Shown: positions 1 through 4,323 of the stretch, one piece after another | Layout: each line of letters begins with the position of its first letter | Numbering within the stretch: the first letter of the stretch is position 1 | Assembly (NCBI GenBank): GCA_023245115.1 | Contig: JAHFKX010000060.1 | Coordinates: 1 to 5,325 of the forward strand | Length of the DNA stretch: 5,325 nucleotides | DNA from: Candidatus Woesearchaeota archaeon | Lineage (GTDB): Archaea > Nanobdellota > Nanobdellia > UBA10117 | Reading direction: 5' to 3' | Position numbers and translations under genes: made by a program | Notes under the pieces: model-generated | Databases searched by the model: none | What the model saw: only the letters and a program-made list of their open reading frames with translations | Told to the model about the DNA's origin: nothing

Positions 1-221
1 ACAGGCCTGTAAACTGGCATGCCCCTTGCCATGGCCGCATAGCTAGGCGAACGATATGCGCTGCGAATTGCATCATATAAATTCGTCGTCTTAATTGCAT
101 AATTTGACGCAGGCAACCTGTAGGCATTAGGCGCAGGTACCTTGTAACCAATATGTGCTTGATAGCGCGGTTTCTGCGATTCATCTCCAATAAAATACCG
201 TGCATTTGGATTACATGACAT
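1..221 (-). CDS. Unrecognised Tyr/Ala-rich protein, N-terminal 73 residues (runs off left edge)
   Basis: An open minus-strand frame begins at ATG 221-219 and is still open at base 1, so the C-terminus is missing. I do not recognise the family. The visible 73 residues contain 9 Tyr (9, 20, 26, 34, 41, 49, 56, 61, 71), 11 Ala and many Pro, with no hydrophobic segment or signal peptide and one Cys (3). The spaced aromatic residues suggest a low-complexity or extended protein rather than a known enzyme fold; that is inference. The start is supported by an in-frame TGA four codons upstream, with no other ATG between, and by a TATA box centred about 28 bases upstream, which fits a leaderless mRNA. 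It follows alba by 84 bases but has its own promoter and a T-run terminator before it, so it is probably a separate transcript. Confidence 0.6.
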   Translation of the reverse strand, partial: MSCNPNARYFIGDESQKPRYQAHIGYKVPAPNAYRLPASNYAIKTTNLYDAIRSAYRSPSYAAMARGMPVYRP

Positions 222-245
222 TATGTAAAATCAGGAACTTAAAGC

Positions 246-261
246 TTTAAAAACCTTTTCC
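246..261 (-). promoter_or_regulatory. TATA box and BRE-like site for the left-end gene
   Basis: Read on the minus strand this is GGAAAAGG followed by TTTTTAAA. The TATA box is centred near 249.5, about 28 bases from the ATG at 221, and the purine-rich GGAAAAGG lies where a TFB recognition element is expected. The spacing implies transcription starting at or next to the start codon. Confidence 0.55.
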
Positions 262-298
262 TACAAAGCATACTAAAAAGATACTACGAGTATACTAG

Positions 299-305
299 AA
301 AAAAA
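299..305 (-). terminator. T7 run directly after alba
   Basis: Seven consecutive T on the minus strand immediately follow the TAG stop of alba (308-306). Archaeal intrinsic termination often needs only a T-rich tract, so this is a plausible end for the alba transcript. No strong hairpin precedes it. Confidence 0.5.
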
Positions 306-602
306 CTAATCTTTTCTTATTAACTCAATTTCTATAGTAGAAACCCTTATTTGCTTATTTTCGCGGTTTGTGAAATCACCTGAACCGATTTTTATTTCAC
401 CAAGGTTTACTTTATCTTTCAAAAATCGCCCACGTACGACTTCAGCAACATCAACTGCCTTTGAAATAAATTTTCCGCGGCCTTTAATCACAACTTTATT
501 CGCAATTTGGCTGGTAAGCTGCATAACAACTGCAGTAACATAGCTCATGAGTGGCTTGTCGCCAATAAATATGCCCCTACTATCCGTCGTCGTTTCTGTC
601 AT
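306..602 (-). CDS. albA: Alba-family chromatin protein
   Basis: The 98-residue product matches the whole Alba fold. A short polar N-terminus leads to FIGDKPLMSYVTAVV (residues 12-26), then VVIKGRGKFISKAVDVAE, the RGRF segment, and the characteristic IGSGDFTNRENKQIRVSTIE near the C-terminus. Alba proteins are small dimeric DNA- and RNA-binding proteins that coat archaeal chromosomes and also bind RNA. Lys16, next to Pro17, corresponds to the conserved lysine of the nucleic-acid-binding loop; the neighbouring residue, often a second lysine, is Asp15 here. Length is normal for the family. It lies 35 bases after rps17e on the same strand. I see no good TATA box and only a weak, distant AAGGT in that gap, so co-transcription with rps17e is likely. 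A T-run follows the stop. Confidence 0.95.
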   Translation of the reverse strand: MTETTTDSRGIFIGDKPLMSYVTAVVMQLTSQIANKVVIKGRGKFISKAVDVAEVVRGRFLKDKVNLGEIKIGSGDFTNRENKQIRVSTIEIELIRKD

Positions 603-637
603 TGTGTGTTTTGATTGACCTTATGATTCCGAAAAAG

Positions 638-829
638 CTAATCTTTTCCGCTTCTAAGTTTCTTAGTAATGTAGCCTGCAATCAAATTGCGTAATTTTTT
701 AGTTGGAACTTCCGCAACAGATAAAACCGCACCTTTATTATCCTTAAACTTAGTCGTAAACCTTGGTCCAAATAGCTTCATCAACTTCTCTGCCTGACGC
801 TTTACAAAGCCTGCCCGTATTCTTCCCAT
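638..829 (-). CDS. rps17e: Small-subunit ribosomal protein S17e
   Basis: The 63-residue product begins MGRIRAGFVKRQAEKLM and contains the hallmark KLRNLIAGYITKKL near the C-terminus. This is the archaeal/eukaryotic S17e family, which bacteria lack. It is a basic structural protein of the 30S subunit, and the length fits archaeal members of about 60-70 residues. The ATG at 829 has no Shine-Dalgarno motif before it. A TATA-like ATTTAAAAA centred 26 bases upstream implies a leaderless mRNA starting at the ATG. The gene lies 24 bases after tfb, and its TATA box contains the tfb stop codon. Alba follows after 35 bases, consistent with a ribosome-chromatin operon. A T5 stretch lies just past the stop. 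Confidence 0.93.
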   Translation of the reverse strand: MGRIRAGFVKRQAEKLMKLFGPRFTTKFKDNKGAVLSVAEVPTKKLRNLIAGYITKKLRSGKD

Positions 830-850
830 AGGAATCGGTATGAAACACGG

Positions 851-859
851 TTTTTAAAT
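851..859 (-). promoter_or_regulatory. TATA box of rps17e overlapping the tfb stop codon
   Basis: On the minus strand this reads ATTTAAAAA, centred 26 bases upstream of the S17e ATG. The TAA stop of tfb (856-854) lies inside it. The position is that of an archaeal TATA box for a leaderless transcript. Confidence 0.55.
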
Positions 860-1831
860 GTTGCGGCGCAGATTCGAATCCAAGCCCAGTTTATCGCGGA
901 TAACGCAATAATTATTTCGTACAGTTACTTCGGTAAGGCACAGTTTTTCAGCTATCACCCTCTGCGTGCGCGGTTCATTGCAAACCATGCCGGATATATA
1001 AAGGGCGCCGGACAAAAGTCCTATTGGATTACCATAAATCAACCCGCCCTTGTCTGAATATTGTTTGAGCACATCACGCGTTTCGGCCTGCGTCGTAGCA
1101 GACAGCTTTAAATCGCTGCAAAATCGCGCAATATAACTTTCAGCGGTTACTGGCAATATTTTTAGTTTCAAAGCCCGTTTTATTGCCGTATATGTCCGCC
1201 CGATTTCTCTTCGGCTAATATCTGTGCCGTCCGCAATTTCGTCAAGGCTTCTTGGCACGCCATTCTCACGGCATGCTGCATAAATACAAACAAGTGCAAC
1301 TGTTTCAATACTTCGTCCGCGTATGTACTTCCTATGCGCGCGGCGGTAGATTGTGACAGCACCAATACTGACATCATGTGATAAACCTTTCATGGCAACA
1401 TATGTATTAATTTTTTGTATGCCCTCGACGAGCCCGCGTTCATTTGATTTAACTCTCATGCGCAATTGTTGCCAACGCATACGTTTAATTTCGGTTTGCA
1501 TGTGATGCGGGATAGCTTTCCCGCGTGCGTCCCGCATTTCATTACGGCCACCAAGCGTGGTTTGTAGACCCTTATCATGCAAGAGCGGGTTTGCCGGCGC
1601 GCCATGATGTACCCGGTCTATACTATTAGGATTATCGCTAAACGTCCGATATGGCGCAGCTTGGTCTATGATATTTTCATCTACTACAACACCGCAGTCA
1701 TCGCAAAATCTTTCGCCACGCACATAATCGCGAATTAATTTTGCGCCGCCACATTCAGGACAATTTTTTGAATCTGCGGCCTGCGCCATTGCTTCTAAAT
1801 CTTTGTCGACAGCCACTACCACAAATGCCAT
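854..1831 (-). CDS. tfb: Transcription initiation factor B (TFB/TFIIB homologue)
   Basis: The 325-residue protein has the full TFB layout. The N-terminal zinc ribbon has Cys24, Cys27, Cys43 and Cys46 (CPEC...CDDCGVVVDE). The B-reader/linker spans about residues 50-115 and includes a family-typical NPLLHDKGLQTTLGGRN. Two cyclin-like repeats follow at about 120-215 and 220-320; the second ends with the helix-turn-helix LTEVTVRNNYCVIRDKLG, which reads the BRE. TFB recruits RNA polymerase to the TBP-TATA complex. Length is slightly above the usual 300-315 because of about 20 residues before the ribbon. Met15 (MAQAADSKN) is an alternative start, but ATG 1831 is preceded at 9 bases by GGTGGT and by a TATA-like TTATAC about 24 bases upstream. 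It lies 48 bases after ychF and 24 before rps17e. Confidence 0.95.
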   Translation of the reverse strand: MAFVVVAVDKDLEAMAQAADSKNCPECGGAKLIRDYVRGERFCDDCGVVVDENIIDQAAPYRTFSDNPNSIDRVHHGAPANPLLHDKGLQTTLGGRNEMRDARGKAIPHHMQTEIKRMRWQQLRMRVKSNERGLVEGIQKINTYVAMKGLSHDVSIGAVTIYRRAHRKYIRGRSIETVALVCIYAACRENGVPRSLDEIADGTDISRREIGRTYTAIKRALKLKILPVTAESYIARFCSDLKLSATTQAETRDVLKQYSDKGGLIYGNPIGLLSGALYISGMVCNEPRTQRVIAEKLCLTEVTVRNNYCVIRDKLGLDSNLRRNI

Positions 1832-1840
1832 GTTAATAAT

Positions 1841-1858
1841 ACCACCAATAGGTATAAG
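1841..1858 (-). promoter_or_regulatory. Weak SD-like GGTGGT and TATA-like site before tfb
   Basis: Minus-strand GGTGGT (1846-1841) lies 9 bases before the tfb ATG and could act as a weak ribosome-binding site. CTTATA (1858-1853) is centred about 24 bases upstream and could be an internal promoter within the 48-base gap after ychF. The two readings are alternatives and the sequence does not separate them. Confidence 0.35.
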
Positions 1859-1879
1859 AAAATTTCGGTCGCAATAAAA

Positions 1880-3073
1880 CTATTTCCTCGTCATGATTTC
1901 AATAACGTCTAAATGTTTCAGCTCGTGCTCCTTGCCAACACGCCTTTTTGTTTTGACGTCAATTGCCGCAACAAAGTTTTTTGCAAGGTCCGTATGAATC
2001 TTAGCAGCAAAGTCAAACGCAGTTGCTTTTGGCGGCAGTAGGAATGCATCGGGCAGGACATTGCCATGCGCATCTTCAAGCTTAGAAACACCACCCGGGA
2101 ACACAACGATACAATGCAAAAAGTCCAGGGCCGCAGCGTTTAAACATTTTTGCACGCCAGTTCCGTCCCACTCTTTGAGAATTTTAGTTCGAATAAACTC
2201 AAGTGCTTTAAACTGTTTTTCACTTAATGTATCTTTTTTTAAAATTTCAAAATCAGAATTACCGGGAATATATTTTATCAGCCCACTCTTTGCAGCCTCC
2301 CGCAGCGCCAGCTCAGATTCTGCTGAACATGGCACAACTAAATAATCTGCGAACTCTTTTTTCAGCCGCTCAATATTTTTCTTTGAGGTCGGCAAGTCGA
2401 TTTTATTAGCAGCAACTATAACCGGCTTAGACATTTTCCTAACCGCAGACGCAAAGTCCATAATGTCTGCACCGGACCAGTCCATCAGTTTTTTTCCTTC
2501 CAATTTTGTATACTTTAACGCTTTAATAACTTGATCTAAACTTATTTTAAAACCAGAAAACTGTTCATGCAGGGCCTTGTCAGGCGTTAAGGTCAGCGCA
2601 TGCCTGATAAATTTACCCCAGTTTTCATTAAGCATACTTGTAAACCATGCATCCAGCTCCGCTTCAATAAACTTTATATCGTTCAATGGATCATACGACC
2701 CTGGCTCCACAGACTTTCCGCTCTCATCAGTTGAGCCAGAGGCATCGACAACATGAATCAACACATCGGCTTGTACCAAATCAGAAAGGAATTTATTTCC
2801 CAAACCTTTTCCGGCATGTGCCCCAGGAACTAGGCCGGCCACGTCGATTAATCTTGCTGGCACAAACCGCTGGCCATCAATGCAAAAGCCCTGGCGGGGA
2901 TTGCATTTAACATCAAAAAATTTTTCGGCGCAGTCCACGCGCACAAATCCAACGCCTTCGTTTGGTTCAATTGTGGTAAATGGGTAATTTGCGATTTCTG
3001 CCTCCGCGAGCGTTGCCGCTTTGAAAAAGGTGGACTTACCAACGTTCGGCTTTCCCACAATGCCAATTAGCAT
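1880..3073 (-). CDS. ychF: YchF/Obg-family translation-associated GTPase
   Basis: The 397-residue protein is an archaeal member of the Obg/YchF superfamily of P-loop NTPases, ribosome- and translation-associated factors. G1 is GKPNVGKST (7-15), the G2 region YPFTT (30-34), and G3 DVAGLVPGAHAGKG (77-90). G4 is NKID (223-226) and the G5-like motif SAE (250-252). A TGS domain fills about 322-397. Bacterial and eukaryotic YchF/OLA1 carry a variant G4 and prefer ATP; the canonical NKxD here predicts GTP binding. Length is normal for archaeal members. The start at 3073 is supported by minus-strand AGAGGT six bases upstream, a family-typical MLIGIVGKPNVGKST and no further in-frame homology upstream. 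Its 5' region is unusual: two partial copies of the gene's own start lie at 3219 and 3290, so the normal leaderless start seems to have been displaced. Downstream, tfb follows after 48 bases. Confidence 0.93.
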   Translation of the reverse strand: MLIGIVGKPNVGKSTFFKAATLAEAEIANYPFTTIEPNEGVGFVRVDCAEKFFDVKCNPRQGFCIDGQRFVPARLIDVAGLVPGAHAGKGLGNKFLSDLVQADVLIHVVDASGSTDESGKSVEPGSYDPLNDIKFIEAELDAWFTSMLNENWGKFIRHALTLTPDKALHEQFSGFKISLDQVIKALKYTKLEGKKLMDWSGADIMDFASAVRKMSKPVIVAANKIDLPTSKKNIERLKKEFADYLVVPCSAESELALREAAKSGLIKYIPGNSDFEILKKDTLSEKQFKALEFIRTKILKEWDGTGVQKCLNAAALDFLHCIVVFPGGVSKLEDAHGNVLPDAFLLPPKATAFDFAAKIHTDLAKNFVAAIDVKTKRRVGKEHELKHLDVIEIMTRK

Positions 3074-3079
3074 CGCTTT

Positions 3080-3085
3080 ACCTCT
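3080..3085 (-). promoter_or_regulatory. Shine-Dalgarno site of ychF
   Basis: Minus-strand AGAGGT ends six bases before the ATG at 3073. It sits next to a perfect 8-bp hairpin (3087-3105) and marks this ATG as an internal, non-leaderless start, unlike most genes in the window. Confidence 0.6.
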
Positions 3086-3086
3086 T

Positions 3087-3105
3087 GCGCGATTGCAAAT
3101 CGCGC
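3087..3105. repeat. Perfect 8-bp inverted repeat beside the ychF SD site
   Basis: GCGCGATT (3087-3094) and AATCGCGC (3098-3105) form a perfect 8-bp stem with a 3-base loop. The hairpin abuts the ychF Shine-Dalgarno site, so it could affect ribosome access. It belongs to the palindrome-rich DNA separating the partial and true ychF starts. Confidence 0.75.
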
Positions 3106-3133
3106 CGCCTCTCTTTTGGGGTCGAGCGGGAGA

Positions 3134-3157
3134 CCTTTTCTCTGCCGAGAGAAAAGG
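3134..3157. repeat. Perfect 9-bp inverted repeat between the second and third ychF starts
   Basis: CCTTTTCTC (3134-3142) and GAGAAAAGG (3149-3157) form a perfect 9-bp stem with a 6-base loop. It lies within the spacer following the 54-base ychF fragment, inside the second upstream ORF. Confidence 0.75.
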
Positions 3158-3212
3158 GCTTCGCCTTTGAAGAAGGTTGATTTGCCAACATTCGGCTTAC
3201 CGACTATTCCTA

Positions 3213-3290
3213 TTAACATACTTCACAAACTCTCCGAGGTCGGCCCCGCGAAGCCGAAGGATTCGCGATGCCTACTATTCCTATTAACAT
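3213..3290 (-). pseudogene. First ychF start fragment, 25-codon upstream ORF
   Basis: ATG 3290-3288 begins MLIGIVG, matching the 54-base fragment at 19 of the first 20 bases. It then leaves the homology into a GC-rich spacer and ends at TAA 3215-3213, overlapping the next ATG (ATGTTAA). The TATA box at 3312-3323 is centred about 26 bases upstream, so this is probably where the transcript starts and where leaderless translation would begin. Nothing else in the peptide is recognisable. Confidence 0.6.
3247..3267. repeat. Short inverted repeat between the first and second ychF starts
   Basis: CGCGAA (3247-3252) and TTCGCG (3262-3267) can form a 6-bp stem with a 9-base loop. It fills the GC-rich spacer after the first ychF start fragment. 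The arms are short, so the support is modest. Confidence 0.45.
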
Positions 3291-3311
3291 AATCTTGGCT
3301 GGTTTTTGCCC

Positions 3312-3323
3312 TTTAAAAATATA
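3312..3323 (-). promoter_or_regulatory. TATA box of the ychF transcript
   Basis: Minus-strand TATATTTTTAAA is centred 26 bases upstream of ATG 3290, the first copy of the ychF start, and about 243 bases upstream of the true ychF ATG. The spacing is that of a leaderless promoter, so it seems to have served the original gene start. Confidence 0.6.
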
Positions 3324-3344
3324 AACACACAGCATAGCGATACA

Positions 3345-3353
3345 TTTATTAAT
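3345..3353 (+). promoter_or_regulatory. Possible TATA box for the plus-strand membrane-protein unit
   Basis: TTTATTAAT is centred about 32 bases before the ATG at 3381 and would place a start near 3375. It is diverged from the ychF promoter by about 30 bases. The match is weaker than the other TATA boxes here; ATATTATTA at 3363-3371 is an alternative A/T-rich tract. Confidence 0.35.
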
Positions 3354-3380
3354 CTACGCCCAATATTATTAAAGTTGGAG

Positions 3381-3470
3381 ATGGTGCTCTTATCTGGATT
3401 AAAAAAGTTGCAGGAGGACTCAGCGGCCATTGTATTTGACGCAGTCGAATACGATCAAAGTGCCGGTTGA
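3381..3470 (+). CDS. Possible 29-residue small ORF overlapping the membrane-protein gene
   Basis: ATG 3381 opens a 29-codon frame, beginning MVLLSGLKKLQEDSAAIVFD, that ends at TGA 3468-3470. It overlaps the following gene by 41 bases in another frame and contains that gene's AGGAGG site. I recognise no family; the peptide has a short hydrophobic start and an acidic end. It may be a leader peptide coupled to the downstream gene, the true N-terminus of that gene separated by a frameshift or sequencing error, or chance. Confidence 0.35.
   Translation: MVLLSGLKKLQEDSAAIVFDAVEYDQSAG
3412..3417 (+). promoter_or_regulatory. Consensus Shine-Dalgarno AGGAGG
   Basis: AGGAGG is a perfect match to the archaeal anti-SD. 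Its 12-base distance to the TTG at 3430 is somewhat long, but no ATG or GTG lies closer in that frame, so it supports the TTG start. Confidence 0.6.
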
Positions 3471-3834
3471 TTTTGCAGCCGTGGCAGATCCGCGTTCAAT
3501 TAGCGTATGGCTAGCCGCCTTTCTCATACTCGTGCTTGGCCTCAACCTCGTTTTTTTTACAAACGGCCTTAGTCCAAATATAAAAACAGGCCTGTTAACC
3601 GTCACTGGATTTACCGCAGCAGGGCCCTGCCAGAACATTGTTGGCGGCGTCGAATGCTATGGCGTAAAATATGATTTGGCAATCCTGCACAGCACATGCC
3701 CAAAAGGAACAGCTAAAATATGTACAAACTATTGTGAACTTGAAAAAGCAATGCTCAGTGACAACAGAGTATGCCCAACTTACTGTAATGATTATTGCCT
3801 GACATCAGATGCAGCCGCGCTAGTTAAAAAATAA
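3430..3834 (+). CDS. Single-pass membrane protein with eight-cysteine exported domain
   Basis: The 134-residue product is not one I recognise. About 23 N-terminal residues precede a clear membrane segment at about 24-44 (ISVWLAAFLILVLGLNLVFF). A domain with all eight Cys follows: 67, 76, 90, 98, 102, 115, 119 and 123. The last five show CxxxC spacing (98/102 and 115/119/123). Keeping every Cys on one side of the membrane suggests a disulfide-stabilised domain outside the cell, anchored by the N-terminal helix; that is inference. The start is TTG 3430, chosen because AGGAGG lies 12 bases upstream and the frame has a stop at 3400-3402. Val11 (GTG 3460) is an alternative. It overlaps a possible 29-codon ORF. 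After the stop, 14 bases separate it from nested-palindrome element A. Confidence 0.75.
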   Translation: MYLTQSNTIKVPVDFAAVADPRSISVWLAAFLILVLGLNLVFFTNGLSPNIKTGLLTVTGFTAAGPCQNIVGGVECYGVKYDLAILHSTCPKGTAKICTNYCELEKAMLSDNRVCPTYCNDYCLTSDAAALVKK

Positions 3835-3935
3835 TATTTAATTCAATTATGAAAAAATGCGCGAAAACTCCGCACTTCATATCGGAAATTACGATTTCCG
3901 ATTGTGATGGAAAACACCAATGGTGTTTTTCACAC

Positions 3936-3991
3936 AACAAAAATGTTGCACATTTTTGAGTGCTGAAAAATCGCAAAGCGATTTTTCACAT
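3936..3991 (+). repeat. Two-hairpin unit, copy 1 (in tip of stem 1 of element A)
   Basis: This 56-base unit carries CAAAAATG/CATTTTTG followed by GAAAAATCGC/GCGATTTTTC and ends in CACAT. It is an imperfect direct repeat of 4064-4120. Where the hairpin tips differ (CGC/GCG here, CC/GG there) both arms differ together. Confidence 0.75.
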
Positions 3992-4063
3992 AGTGCGTGA
4001 GATGAGCGCATTTTTCCATTCAAAAACTCGCCATTTAGGCGAACATCACAAAACCACGGACTC

Positions 4064-4120
4064 AACAAAAATGCACAGCATTTTTGAGGTGCTCGAAAAA
4101 TCCACAGGATTTTTTGACAT
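4064..4120 (+). repeat. Two-hairpin unit, copy 2 (in tip of stem 2 of element A)
   Basis: This 57-base unit carries CAAAAATGC/GCATTTTTG, then CGAAAAATCC/GGATTTTTTG (one G-T pair), and ends in GACAT. It matches the unit at 3936-3991 in order, spacing and most bases. Confidence 0.75.
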
Positions 4121-4195
4121 TAGCCCGTGGATAGATGTGAGCGGCGAGTTTTTGTTATATTATGTGACCTATATTCATTTTGTAATAGATCGTAT

Positions 4196-4211
4196 TATGT
4201 GATAACACATA
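4196..4211. promoter_or_regulatory. Operator-like inverted repeat upstream of the zinc-ribbon gene
   Basis: TATGTG and CACATA (6-4-6) form a perfect inverted repeat ending 13 bases before the TATA box of the 45-residue gene. The nine-base ATTATGTGA that covers its left arm (4194-4202) is repeated exactly at 4159-4167. A dimeric regulator site is plausible; this is inference. Confidence 0.4.
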
Positions 4212-4224
4212 TCGCGAAGAAAGA

Positions 4225-4234
4225 TATTTTAAAT
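4225..4234 (+). promoter_or_regulatory. TATA box of the zinc-ribbon gene
   Basis: TATTTTAAAT is centred near 4230 and predicts transcription from about 4256, giving a leader of about 68 bases before the ATG at 4324. The other clear TATA boxes in the window predict essentially no leader. Confidence 0.5.
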
Positions 4235-4257
4235 AGCCCTGCCATAATATCCCAGCT

Positions 4258-4305
4258 CCGGTTTGAGGGACAGCTCTATCGAGCGGCTGCGTCCCTTAAT
4301 TCCGG
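4258..4305 (+). promoter_or_regulatory. Structured 5' leader of the zinc-ribbon gene
   Basis: The predicted leader can fold. CCGG (4258-4261) pairs with CCGG (4302-4305), TGAGGGAC (4264-4271) with GTCCCTTA (4291-4298, one G-U), and GCTC (4273-4276) with GAGC (4281-4284). This leaves a six-base asymmetric GGCTGC (4285-4290). CAGC (4271-4274) could instead pair with GCTG (4286-4289), competing with the apical helix. I match it to no known riboswitch or tRNA. A structured leader just before a Shine-Dalgarno site could regulate translation, or the fold could be part of a small RNA. Confidence 0.4.
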
Positions 4306-4313
4306 CCACAAAT

Positions 4314-4318
4314 AGGAG
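4314..4318 (+). promoter_or_regulatory. Shine-Dalgarno AGGAG for the zinc-ribbon gene
   Basis: AGGAG lies five bases before ATG 4324, close to ideal spacing. It fixes the start of a gene too short to trust on length alone. Confidence 0.7.
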
Positions 4319-4323
4319 TTCAT

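Larger units (their letters stand above)
3067..3219 (-). pseudogene. Second ychF start fragment, 50-codon upstream ORF
   Basis: From ATG 3219-3217 the frame encodes MLIGIVGKPNVGKSTFFK, identical over 18 residues to the YchF N-terminus including the P-loop. It then continues as an unrelated basic 32-residue tail across palindrome-rich DNA to a TAA at 3069-3067. At DNA level 11 of the 18 codons differ from the true gene and every difference is synonymous. The stop overlaps the true ychF ATG (ATGCTAA), an arrangement that permits translational coupling. The frame is shifted relative to ychF, so it cannot extend that protein. It is either a remnant of a diverged ychF allele or a translated leader peptide; a functional GTPase is excluded because only the P-loop is present. 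Confidence 0.7.
3849..4154. repeat. Nested inverted-repeat element A (306 bases)
   Basis: Two compound stems stand in series. Stem 1 pairs ATGAAAAAATGCGC (3849-3862) with 4006-4019 (13 of 14), and inside it CTC+CGCACT (3868-3876) with AGTGCG+T+GAG (3992-4001). Its tip carries four hairpins: 3881-3902, 3911-3929, 3938-3958 and 3965-3987 (10 bp perfect). Stem 2 pairs CAAAAACTCGCC (4021-4032) with 4143-4154 (12 bp perfect), then ACATC (4043-4047) with GATGT (4134-4138), and CCACGG (4054-4059) with CCGTGG (4125-4130). Its tip carries hairpins 4066-4086 and 4094-4116. Seven runs of at least five T sit on 3' arms, with matching A-runs on 5' arms, so transcription could stop in either direction. No credible gene lies inside. 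It is a longer relative of element B. Confidence 0.85.

Noticed and set aside
1180..1377. 65-codon minus-strand frame inside tfb
   Set aside because: It lies in another frame within the conserved cyclin repeats of TFB and shows no features of its own.
2061..2910. Plus-strand open frames antisense to ychF
   Set aside because: They lie opposite a fully conserved GTPase and are shadows of its codons.
3420..3638. 72-codon minus-strand open frame opposite the membrane-protein gene
   Set aside because: The plus-strand frame has a membrane helix, ordered cysteines and AGGAGG; the minus frame has none of these.
3936..4120. CRISPR-like repeats
   Set aside because: Only two imperfect copies occur, each being hairpin pairs rather than short identical repeats with unique spacers, and no cas genes are present.
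3960..4202. 80-codon plus-strand open frame inside element A
   Set aside because: It is a translation through the inverted repeats, with no ribosome-binding site or TATA box placed for it and composition dictated by the hairpin arms.
4258..4305. Possible tRNA or known riboswitch
   Set aside because: The fold lacks the D, anticodon and T arms of a tRNA on either strand, and I could not match it to any riboswitch motif I know.
4127..4315. 62-codon plus-strand open frame before the zinc-ribbon gene
   Set aside because: It spans the end of element A, the TATA box and the structured leader, lacks an SD site and has no recognisable protein features.
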